From Phymorhynchus buccinoides (Eukaryota; Mollusca; Gastropoda; Neogastropoda; Raphitomidae): a DNA stretch of 64,000 bases. Positions 1-11,994 of the stretch are shown here, piece by piece (the stretch's first letter is position 1; the number at the start of each line of letters is the position of its first letter). The notes beneath the pieces are model-generated. The model ran no database searches, had not been told where the DNA came from, and worked only from the letters and a program-made list of their open reading frames with translations. Made by a program: the position numbers and the translations under genes. The stretch lies in NCBI GenBank assembly GCA_017654935.2, contig CM065697.1, positions 48,810,420 to 48,874,419 of the forward strand. Reading direction: 5' to 3'.

Positions 1-301
1 GAAAGCAGGAGCATCCATACAAATAGAGAAGTCCTGCATACAGATAATAAAAATGCTTTATGAAGCGATAGACCATCTCAATGTGGTTTTTTAAAAGGGA
101 CATTTTCTGCAATAGTGACATATTCTTTGATTTTTTATTATTTTTAAAAAGGCAGACACTTCCTGATTTGACAATGTAAATGCTGAAAGGTAGTGTAGTA
201 TATTCTCTTAACGATGGACAATTTGCTCATCGAATGTGTGACATATTATCCTAAGAACAAAGACATGTTTCCAAAAAATAACAATTTAACAATTCATCAA
301 A

Positions 302-477
302 TACAGTGGAATCCGCTTTATCAGCCACTTTTGGGACAAGGCAAAATGTGGCCGATAAAGCGAATCGGCCGATAAAACGAACATCGAGATACTGTATGAC
401 GCAATTATGCAAGTCAAAAGCAATGACGTCAAAATTAAATGTTGCAGTTCAAATTCCAATTATTTCCCTTTTTGTGA

Positions 478-555
<78 letters not shown>

Positions 556-1177
556 TTGAGTCTGGATACATACACTGTACATGTAATTAAAGCCGAATCG
601 CTATGTTAAAAACAATTTTATTTTGATTACAGATGTACATGTAGATTCATTAAAATCTCTCGCTTAAACGAGCCATCCTGTCAGCTGTCAGTTCTTAGTG
701 TGAAGTGACTTCCAGTGTGAGAGACAAATTGAAATGAATAAAATCTGTCAAAACACAAGAGTTCATACAGTACAGTGTATGTGTACTGTATGTGAACACT
801 TTATTAATCCTACAACTTCACAGAAGCATGAGTAAAAGACAATGATTTTGTTTTCTTGAGTGATTTTAACGTCATGCAGGGTCTTTCAATTGACAACAGC
901 TCACCTTCCAACTTCACACTCAACCATGTAAACGTCAAAAGCGTGTTGTCAGTTTGTCTGTTGTTCTCCCTCTCAAAAAAGGGGGGGGGGGGGGGGTAAA
1001 GAGGAAAATTAGAGAGAAAAAGTGGCCAATAAAGCGAAATTGAAGATTTCAGCTTTGGCCGTAAAAACGAACAAAATAACACATGCTTAAGAAGAAAAAA
1101 TTCCGTACATTAGGAAATTGGCCGATTAAGCGGCTTTGGCCGATTATCCGAAGGCCGATAAAGCGGATTCCACTGTA
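302..1177. mobile_element. TA-flanked MITE, pogo/Tigger-like termini
   Basis: The left end reads TA then CAGTGGAATCCGCTTTAT and the right end is its inverse, AAAGCGGATTCCACTG then TA. Further internal blocks related to GGCCGATAAAGCG recur near both ends, giving long composite inverted repeats. Inside are a (GT)n run at about 478-554 and poly-G at 980-996. No transposase is readable, so it is non-autonomous. TA duplication and CAGT ends suggest a Tc1-mariner/pogo relative. Confidence 0.8.
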
Positions 1178-1935
1178 CTATGACAGCTTCTCCAGATAAT
1201 GAGTAAATATGCATTTCCTCACGAAGTTAAATTCAAAGTTGAAACTCAAAAGAAAAAAAAAGATAATTATTTTAATGTAGGCAGTAGCGCTAGTTGGTCA
1301 TGGCAACATTGACCTCCAAATAACACAATATAAACTGGCTTTACACACAGCATATTGATTCTGTATGGGGCGAAAATAGTCAGTTCTCTAATAGGTTTCT
1401 CTAAAAAACACCTAAAAAACCCTCTTTTCTCTGTTTAACCTACTAGACAGGGAAAAATGGGGAAAAGCAAGTATGGGCCAGAGTTCTGTTGTTATAAAAA
1501 TGTACTGCAGCACTGCTGTCTCTTCACCACAATGAGATAAGAAATATGGCCCAGGCCTGTGGCGCTCAAAGACAAGCTTCTGCCAATGATGTCCACCTGC
1601 CGTAACCGGCAATAACTGACATGTATTGGGGTTCAAAGAAAAAAACACTGCGAGAAGGAAAAAAAAAAAGCCTAGACAGATAAGAGAGCATGTAGGGCCA
1701 TTAGGCACCCCCAGCTAGTCCCAGAACACCTGGCCCCACACGAGGAAGAAGAAATAAAAAAACCACAAAAAGTAAGAGAAGGAGAAGCAGTGGGAGGAGT
1801 GGGGGAGCTGTGGGGTCCTGAAACTGCAACCTTCATCCACCAGACTGGACTAAACACAAGAATCCCAAATCCATCCTTCGATAATTTTGTTTTTCAGAAG
1901 AAAAATAAAGGTAAATCTGGAGCCCCGAGTCTTAC
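1178..1935. other. Downstream photolyase intron, no gene seen
   Basis: Intron sequence after exon 8. Scanned for the expected C-terminal photolyase exons on the minus strand; none was recognised. Contains A-rich runs and ordinary AT-rich sequence. Confidence 0.5.
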
Positions 1936-2087
1936 TTGATGTAGTCCCCATTCTTGTCGGTCTTCTTGCCGAAAGCCACAGGGCTGTAGACCCTGAAGTA
2001 CTGGTGGAAGAAGGCGCTGGCTGACAGCCACATCCAGTTCCCGGCATTCAGGCTCCAGTCAGCATCCAACAGCAGCTCCTCAAACAC
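1936..2087 (-). CDS. phr6-4: (6-4) photolyase exon 8 (last one in window)
   Basis: Fifty codons plus two bases: [20 protein letters not shown], then [20 protein letters not shown] and [11 protein letters not shown]. The wording is closest to (6-4) photolyases. Donor CAA|GTAAGA splits the last lysine codon; reading through would hit TAA at once, so splicing is required. No following exon (expected to begin near RYLPxLKxFP) is visible between 1 and 1935. Confidence 0.93.
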
Positions 2088-5000
2088 CTTGAAACAGTCA
2101 TAGTCATCGACATTATGATCATCATCATCATCTACAGTATATATAAGGCGCTGGCTGACAGCCACATCAAGTTCCCTGCGTTCAGGCTCCAGTCAGCATC
2201 CAATAGGAGCTCCTCAAACACCTAGAAACAGTCATTATAATCGTCATTGTCGTCATCGACATCATCTACAGCTTTTATAAGTTGTTGGCTGACAGCCACA
2301 TCCATGCGTTCATGCTCCAGTCAGCATCCAACAGGAGCTCTATAAATACCTAGAAACAATCATCTTCATCATAGTCATCAACATTGTCATTGTTGTTATC
2401 ATCATTATCATCTACAGTATATATAAGGCGCTGGCTGACAGCCACACCCAGTTGCCAGTGTTCAGACTCCCGTTGACATCCAGCAGGATCCTTTACTGTT
2501 AAATACCTGGATAAAATACAAATGATGGCAATGCTATTTTCAATAATACACAGTGTTTGCAAAGGCACTATCAGACAACCACATCTAGTCCCCCACATTA
2601 CGGCTCCAGTCAGCATTTAGCAGGAGCTGCACAAGCATCTTACATCACACACTAATATCACTGGGTAAAGGGAATCCCCCACTCAGGATACCGCGGGGTC
2701 TTTCGTACAAATAGTTCCCCCACCTTCTGAAAGTAGTGTTTGTGACTTCCTCTAATCTGTCACTCTCTTGGACTCTGCCTTTTCCCTTAGCTTACTGTCA
2801 TCAACTATCTTTTTGCCTTATTGGTCCATTCTCCTGCCTTTTTTCAAGATACACAAAGATTTTCTCCGGCCGAAGATAAACATGCTGGGCCTATTTCTTA
2901 GTTAGGCGCATAACGACAGCATGACACATCTGCGCTCATATGACAGGAAACTGTCTGAGCGATCGAAGAAGAAGAAGAAGAAGAAGTGTAAAGGGAATGT
3001 ACTGCTATGCAGCAAAGCTGAAACGTTGGCTGTTCAGGCGGCGGAAATGAAGAAGACACACAGAAAAAGAAACCAGTAAAACTTCAGAAAGACAACACAT
3101 GAGGATTATAAACGTGAGGTAGTTTTCTTGTTCAATGTTCGTAAGTTCAGAAAAAAGGTTTGAGAAAGAAGCTTTGTTGTTTTAATCATGATGTGTCAAA
3201 AGCACTAGACAATGTTTCAAATGACAGGCACTGAAGCTTAAAGATAAAAAATTTGAACAAAACTGAAGAACTTCATCCTTAAAAAAACATAGTTACATGT
3301 ATACGAATGTCAAGGACGTTCAAAAGCGCTGACCTTTTGCCCTTCCTCCCATGACACCCAGAGGTCTCCACGTGTCAGGAAGCAGGCGACAGCGTGTCGG
3401 GCTAAATGGTGAATCCATCCCTCACTGCGCAGCTGAGTCATTATGGCGTCGATAAACGGGTAGCCCGTGCGACCCTGAAAATATTTCACTGTATGATTAC
3501 TTATTATGATGGTCATCATATCATATTTTTAACATTTTAAATGCCTTGCATGAGGTTAAAGAAATTTTAAATTGCCATCACAGTATAGAAAAACTAAGGA
3601 GCCGGACCATACTTAGGTCATGCATGACTCCTTGATGCCTGACTGATGTCATCAGTTTCTTTGGTGTGGAACATGTCGCTGTGCGCAAACCGTAGAGATG
3701 TAAGTCAAAATTGGTCAACTTCAACGAGTTGGACCAAAAAGCCTGAATATACAAGGAGCTTGCACTCCGCAAGCTGACTGAAGCCGGGTTTTTTACTCCC
3801 ACCCTTTCAGTCCCCCTACACTACAGCTGGGGATCACTGTGAACTCACTCACTGCCTACAACAACACTAACACCTTCCACCTTTTCACCTTCCAGGTGGG
3901 AAGTGAGAAAGTTGGCTTCATTCTTTGCAAGGTCTGTAGGCTGCAAAGTTATCACTCTTTGTAGCATTTAGGCTCTTTGGTTGGACTTACCAGCTAATCA
4001 AGACAAGTTGCATCATCTGACAAAGCTGTAAAACAAATTTGCAAAGACAAAACACGGTGACGCTAAACGAACGATAAAAAAGACATAATTTGACCTGAAA
4101 TGACCTGAACATATTGAGTTTTCGATTCCTTATGTGAAGTGACGTCTCTCCACTTTCTGTCTCTTTGTTTTGCCCATGGCGATACGTACCTGACGGGATT
4201 CAAACTTGCAAAGTCCGGAGCATTCAGAACGGCTAATGGTGATATCATCACTGAGCTACTGAGGCCCCTGAAAATTTGTGGGAAATCTTAGGACATAAAA
4301 CGTTCATTTCTTAACTCATTCCGGCCATATATGTCCAGAATTAACAGATAGCTGTCAATCTGAGGCATTTGCTTCAAGGAAAGTAAATCTGTGTGCACAC
4401 CATACCTTGGTCACTTCTAAACTCACTTCATTCCCTTAGACCACAATTTTGTCCATGACTTTGCTTTTGTAGTGGTTCATTGAGGGGGAACCCATCGGTG
4501 TAGGGGAGTTTTTGTATATACAGTCTATATAAAACGTTCACACTAAAAAAACACAAACAAGGAAGATAAAAGTTTTTCAAAATTTTCGAGGTTTTACTCC
4601 TCTTTGTCAAGGACAATGTGATCCAGTCTATATATATATATAAAAAGTCTGATCTACCACTTCCCTATGTCTAAACCCGAAGTAAAATCCCGTAATCTTC
4701 TTTCCTTTCTCCTTTTGTTGATGTACGTTTTGTTTGTGTGCATGGCTGGAGTGATTTGTGAGTTTTTTTAATAATTCAAAATCATTGCGATGCGAATAAT
4801 TTAACGTCTCTCCAACCTCTGTCCAGGCTGCCAGGTGTTGCGGGTTGCTGTCCCAGGGGATTTGGACACAGACGGCGTTGCCTTCCATGCGGTTGAAGTT
4901 TTCGGTGCCCGCAGCCACGGTGTAGAAAAACTCCCTCCATAATAACTGACCGTGCAGAGATACCGGGGGATGAGTGTGAACCTGAAAGGGGGGCAGAAAT

Positions 5001-8000
5001 TGCCTACCAATCAGCGGTCTTCTTACAAAATAAATTACAACCAATCACCAGCGTTCTTACAAAATTATAAAAAACAGGCATACAACATTTTACTTCATCA
5101 TTTCACTGCAATTGCTACAGTTTTGCACCAGTGTACAAAAGAAAAAAATCTGTAAAAGAAATAAAACACACACACACCAAAAACACTTTTGTCACAAACA
5201 GGCAGTAATGTCAAAAGTCACTCCGGACATAAAATGGATATTCCCGAAAGTTACTAATATAATACTACTGCTATGGGAGGGAATGAAAGTCCTTCATCGA
5301 AAGAAGCTACATTTTAAAGTTTTAAAGTTACACTAGTCTGCATTTCATCACTGACTTGGTGAACGCATAGATTTATTAAACCTTTTGCTGCCAGATGAAA
5401 ACAGAGAAAACCAAAAACCATAATTCTAGGACTATGGCATCAAAAGTTATGACATCATCAATGACATCTTTTTCTTCTTCTTGGATCGTTCAGACAGTTT
5501 CCTGTCAATGATGAGCGCAGATGTGTCATGCTGCTGTTATGCGCCAAACTAAGAAAATAGTTAGGCCCAGCAAGTCCGACTTTGGCTGGAGGAAATAATT
5601 CTGAAAGCGTTTCTTAAAAAAAAGGCGGAAGAATGAACCGGTAAGGCAGAAAGATAGTAGATGACAGTAAGCAAAGGGAAAAGGCAGAGTCAAAGAGAGT
5701 GACAGATTAGAGGAAGTTACGAGCACAGAATTTCCAGAAGGTGGGGGAACTATTTATACAAAAGACCCCCGGTATCCCCATCAATGACATCACACCGCAC
5801 ATAGTAGACACGGGACTGGGCAGGGAAGGGGTTCCTTCGGATGAGACTTTTCAAAAACCGAGGTCCCGTGTGCGAATGCATGCACAAGATCTTGCACACA
5901 CGTTAAAGCCCATCCCACTATTCGGTACGAGTAGGCCGTGTGTGCCGGAGGGATGGATGACACGAATTCACATAGCACGCATCCTAAGCGCTATTAATGG
6001 TCTGAATGAAGACCGGTGAGCGCGGGGCAGGAAAAACATCCCCAGCTGGAAGACGAAGAAGAAGGGGTTAACTCTCTCAACACTAATGTACGCTATAGCG
6101 TACATGTTTCGCGCAAACCTTCAACACTAGGCAGGTTTGCATCATTACATACAAATTATTTTAAAAATTATGCTTAAACGCACAGTTTTGAAAATTTGTG
6201 GTATTGTTTATAATAATAAAAGCTAGCATATGTGAAGTGTGAATGTTTGAACACTATGTACGCTATAGTGTATATTCGTGTTGAACGGTTGTAAAGGGAA
6301 GCAATCGGCCAGTGTTGAATGAGCTAAATGTTGAACTCTGACCCTACGACCCTGACCTTGTTGAGTCGGTAGACGTCAGCCAGGCGGTGGTAGAAAAGGC
6401 GAGGGGACAGACATCCGAACTTGAGGTAGGGGCTGAGAACGGTCGTGCTGGGCTCTAGGCTGTTGGGGGACGTCTGCGGCTTCTCAAATTTACACACCCA
6501 GTTCTGAATGACACATCATTTGAACAACACACTACACAGCAGAATACATGTAACACACAACACATAATTGTTGTTGCATTGAGTAGTGAGTTATTAACGT
6601 GTACCGTGTTTTGTGTCCTTCAGAATTGGGTGTGTATGTTTAACTCATTCCGGCCATATGTTTGGAATTAATAACTAGCTGTCAATTTGATGTATTTGCT
6701 TCAAGGGAAGTAAATATGTGTGCAAACCATACCTTGGTCACGTCTAAATTCGTTTTGGTCCCTTATACCACACTTTTGCCTTTGACTTTGCCGTTGTAGT
6801 GGTTTGTTGTGGGGGTAACCAATCGGTGTAGAGTTTTTCTCTATGAAGTCTATATATTAAAAAAAGTCTGATCTACCACTTCCCTATGTCTAAACCTGAA
6901 GTAAAAACCTGTAATCTTCTTTCATTTCTCCTTTTGTTTATGCATATTTTGTTTGTGTGTACTGCTGAAGTGATTTGTGAGTTTTTTTTAATAATTCAAA
7001 ACCGTTGCGATGGGAGAATGATTCAATACAGTATACATTATTAACACACAACACAATGCAACAACACACTACACAGAGGAATAACACACTACACACTATA
7101 CAGTAGAGCTAAGAACTGTGGTACAAGGTTCAAGGCTGTTCAAACACTTCAACAACAGTCGAACGAGGTTCAAACTTACATACCCCATTTTGAATGAAAA
7201 TAATGCATGACACACTCATACAATGACACACGTCACAGTACACACTAACAGAGGTCGTTGAATTCATACTCTACTACTTAACCCTTATGTTGCTCCTTCC
7301 TTCCCCACTCCCCCTGAACCTCACAGTCTTGCTCCACAGCTATAATCTTTTCCATCACTTAACCCTTATGTTGCTCCTTCCTTCCCCACTCCCCCTGAAC
7401 CTCACAGTCTTGCTCCACAGCTATACTCTTTTCCATCACTTAACCCTTATGTTGCTCCTTCCTTCCCCACTCCCCCTGAACCTCACAGTCTTGCTCCACA
7501 GGTATAATCTTTTCCATCACTTAACCCTTATGTTGCTCCTTCCTTCCCCACTCCCCCTGAACCTCACAGTCTTGCTCCACAGGTATAATCTTTTCCATCA
7601 CTTAACCCTTATGGTGCTCCTTCCTTCCCCACTCCCCCTGAACCTCACAGTCTTGCTCCACAGGTATAATCTTTTCCATCACTTAACCCTTATGTTGCTC
7701 CTTCCTTCCCCACTCCCCCTGAACCACAGTCTTGCTCCACAGGTATAATCTTTTCCATCACTTAACCCTTATGTTGCTCCTTCCTTCCCCACTCCCCCTG
7801 AACCTCACAGTCTTGCTCCACAGGTATAATCTTTTCCATCACTTAACCCTTATGTTGCTCCTTCCTTCCCCACTCCCCCTGAACCACAGTCTTGCTCCAC
7901 AGGTATAATCTTTTCCATCACTTAACCCTTATGTTGCTCCTTCCTTCCCCACTCCCCCTGAACCACAGTCTTGCTCCACAGGTATAATCTTTTCCATCAC

Positions 8001-11000
8001 TTAACCCTTATGTTGCTCCTTCCTTCCCCACTCCCCCTGAACCACAGTCTTGCTCCACAGGTATAATCTTTTCCATCACTTAAACCCTTATGTTGCTCCT
8101 TCCTTCCCCACTCCCCCTGAACCTCACAGTCTTGCTCCACAGGTATAATCTTTTCCATCACTTAACCCTTATGTTGCTCCTTCCTTCCCCACTCCCCCTG
8201 AACCACAGTCTTGCTCCACAGGTATAATCTTTTCCATCACTTAAACCCTTATGTTGCTCCTTCCTTCCCCACTCCCCCTGAACCACAGTCTTGCTCCACA
8301 GGTATAATCTTTTCCATCACTTAACCCTTATGTTGCTCCTTCCTTCCCCACTCCCCCTGAACCACAGTCTTTCTCCACAGGTATAATCTTTTCCATCACT
8401 TAACCCTTATGGTGCTCCTTCCTTCCCCACTCCCCCTGAACCTCACAGTCTTGCTCCACAGCTATAATCTTTTCCATCACTTAACCCTTATGGTGCTCCT
8501 TCCTTCCCCACTCCCCCTGAACCTCACAGTCTTGCTCCACAGGTATAATCTTTTCCATCACTTAACCCTTATGGTGCTCCTTCCTTCCCCACTCCCCCTG
8601 AACCACAGTCTTGCTCCACAGGTATAATCTTTTCCATCACTTAACCCTTATGTTGCTCCTTCCTTCCCCACTCCCCCTGAACCTCACAGTCTTTCTCCAC
8701 AGGTATAATCTTTTCCATCACTTAACCCTTTTATCGCCAGCCATATTTCAGCCAAAACTTGCCATTAAATTACCTGCCCAAGTTTGGCAAGTAAAGAACA
8801 AACTCCATCTGTAGTATTGGGGATTCTTCTGTGACATAATAAAATAAGGTCTATCCTTACTTCCCAAAACTAAGACAAGAGGGTCTTTGGATAATAGACC
8901 CCAATTTGATGCCTTTTAGTGACATAGGTTTTAAATCACTGTGGTGCTAAAATGCGACTTTGGTAATAGGGTTAACCCTTACAGTGCCCCCCTAAGCCTT
9001 ACAGTCTTTTTCAGATGTCTCTCCATCCTCTGCAGGGCCTCAGTCTCTCCTCCGGGGTACAGTTGAGGGCCACACTCCGACTCTTTTTTGCCCAGATCAC
9101 CAAGGGAAGGAACTCCGTATCGCTCTTCATGATGGTCGCTAACCGGTGTGCTGCAATCTGCAACAAAGCAACTGAACTTCAAAGCAGTAAAGCGATATAT
9201 TTTTTTGTTTTGGTAAAAGTAAAATAACACAACAAAAGCAAAACTCAAAGTTGCAGTTTGGAGATATCCTACACAATCAAAAGTTGTTCTCAGGAACATA
9301 ACGATTTTTTAAACTTCAATTTCATCGTTTCATTTGGTTCTTGCATTTGTCTAACATTTGAAACAATTTGTAAGACACATGTATTGCACATGGAAGTCTT
9401 TGTTTTGTTTATTACCACGACAATGGTGTTTTACGTCCTCTTGGTCTGAATCAGACACATATGGGACATTTGTAAATACAAATATGGTTGGAACAATACT
9501 GGAGGCAATGCCCGGAGGCAGTACGAAACCAGTAAAGTCCCGATTTATTATTAATACATATAGGTGTAGCGGTGACCACGCCTCGGTTAAACCTCATCGG
9601 CTATGGCACCGCCACAAGTAAGATGTTTTGTTTATTACCATATTTATTGGACTTTTTTATAAGGCGCACCCTCAAATTTTTTAGAAAAAATTAACATTTT
9701 GTTAGTATTTTTTGTTTTTTGGTGGTATTTTGGTATTTGGTATATTCTAGTCACAGAGACTTATCTCTGTGAAATTTGGGCTGCTCTAGTCCCTTGGAGA
9801 GCGCATCGCCGCACCTACCCATTTTAAAAATTTGGGGGGGGGGGGGGGGGGGTCAGGGGTGGGGGGGGGGGGTCCCTAGCTATCAATTTGGCCATACCAG
9901 GCAGCGGGATTTCTCCCTGCTCTTACCGACTTTCAACTGCCGTGGGATTTTTTACGTGCGTAAAGCGCACGGGTCAGACTAGCTTTAAGTCCCCATCCGA
10001 AGGACTCGACTTTCAGTTCGATTTTCCTGTCAAACTAGACAGAAAGGGCGAAGCCGGGATTCGAACCCGGGTCACTCACGCTGCAGTCACGCATTACATT
10101 TGGCAGGCGAACGTCTTAACCACTCTGCAACCTTTCTCCCTATAAGTATGCTTTCTCACTATTTTATCAGTCATCATTATTATAAGGCACTTGGGCTCTC
10201 AGACTGGAAAAAAAAGTATCAGACTGGGAAAAAAGTATCGCCTTATAGTCCGAAAAATATGCTACCAGAGACAGATACGATATAATCTATGTCTAGTAAT
10301 TTATGACAAGAGATTAATGTATCAAAACATACATGGACACAATTCAAAGATGTAATACCAAAAAGCCTGAATATACAAAGAGCTCGCACTCCGCAGCTGA
10401 CTGAAGCCGTTGCTTTTTATACTCCCACCCTTTCACCTACACTACAGTTGGGGATCATTGTGAACTCACTCACTGCCTACAACAACACTAACACTTCCCA
10501 CCTTCCACCTTTTCACCTTCCAGGTAGGAAGTGAGAAAGTTGGCTTCATTCTTTGCAAGGTTTGTAGGCTGCAAAAATATCACTCTTTGGAACATTTAGG
10601 CTTTTTGGTAGTTCCTTGGCAATTTTACCCCTACCTTTGAGGTGAGCACTGCTCAGTGAGCTGACAGGGGAGGCAGGGGGACCCAGGGAGGACAGAAGTT
10701 TCTGGAAGCTTTGGTACGTCAGAGGAGGGGACCCTCTGTTCTTGGCAATAGTCCTGATAAACGAGAGAAATAAAAAGGTTGTTATTCATTACCATGATCA
10801 CATGTTAAACAATAGTGAGTGTTTATAACCGTTGAATACTGTATAGATAAAAACAAAAACAAACTAAACCAAAAAAAAAACCACTTATATAAAACCAAAT
10901 ACAATTTGTAGAATGCATACATGCTCATGTAAGCACACACCTACAGACAGATAATGACACACATGCGCGTGTGCACACACACACACACACATACGTGTAC

Positions 11001-11463
11001 ATGCTCATGTAAGTGCACATACCTACAGACAGATAATGAGACACACACACACACACACACATGCGTGCGTGCACACACACACATGCGCGAACACAAACAC
11101 TCACTCTACAACAATTACGATAATACAACAGTCAATTTAACCATAAATAAATAATATGATGACCATATTTTCACTGACCTGTCGACGTCAAACAAAGTGT
11201 GCGACACCTTGGTGACGACCTCGACTCCATGACCTTTGGCCAGGTCGCTGACCTCTGTGTCTCTGTGTCGGGCGAAGGGCTCAGTGTCCAGTTCAAAGGT
11301 CAGCCGGGTCACCCGCCATTCCTTGAACAGCTTGGGAAACACGTCCTGAGGTTTGCCCTTTATCACAAACAGTCTGCAGCAGAAATAAAGACGGAAATGG
11401 AACTCAAGTGAAGAAGATGAAGTGAAAAAAGTGAACATGAGTGCCTGTAACTTGTAAGCAAGC

Positions 11464-11506
<43 letters not shown>

Positions 11507-11960
11507 CTTGCGTGTGTGTGTGTGTGTGTGGTTGGTTGATGGTTCATCTCTTTGCATGTGCTCTTTGCGGCCGAGAGGACGTTAAACCCAACTTTCATTC
11601 ATGTGTGTTTGTCCGATCACACCATGCATGTTCATGTGCGAGTCTGAATCTGAATAATAATGCTGACCTATCCAACTGGATAATTATACAGCGTGGTGTG
11701 GAGCAGCAGGAAGAAAAATTAAACAAAACGAAAGAAGCAACTGAAAATAAATGAACTAAATATAGAGATCTCCCCAGCGTTTCATGGCTCCACTCAGGCC
11801 AATCAGGCTACCTACAGTAGCGGCCGGCCCCCGGGGTCAAACCCCGACCGGCACAGCCCTGACCTTCTTGACAACATTTTGCTGAGGAGGCAGCAACAGA
11901 TTTAGAATGAGGTTGAGCTCCTGCTTAAAATGTGCCAAGAGTGTGTGTGTGTGTGTCTAC

Positions 11961-11994
<34 letters not shown>

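Noticed and set aside
7287..7748. 153-codon open frame across the minisatellite
   Set aside because: The unit is 81 bp, a multiple of three, so one frame stays open by arithmetic; it breaks where 78-bp units and an extra base occur and has no gene context.
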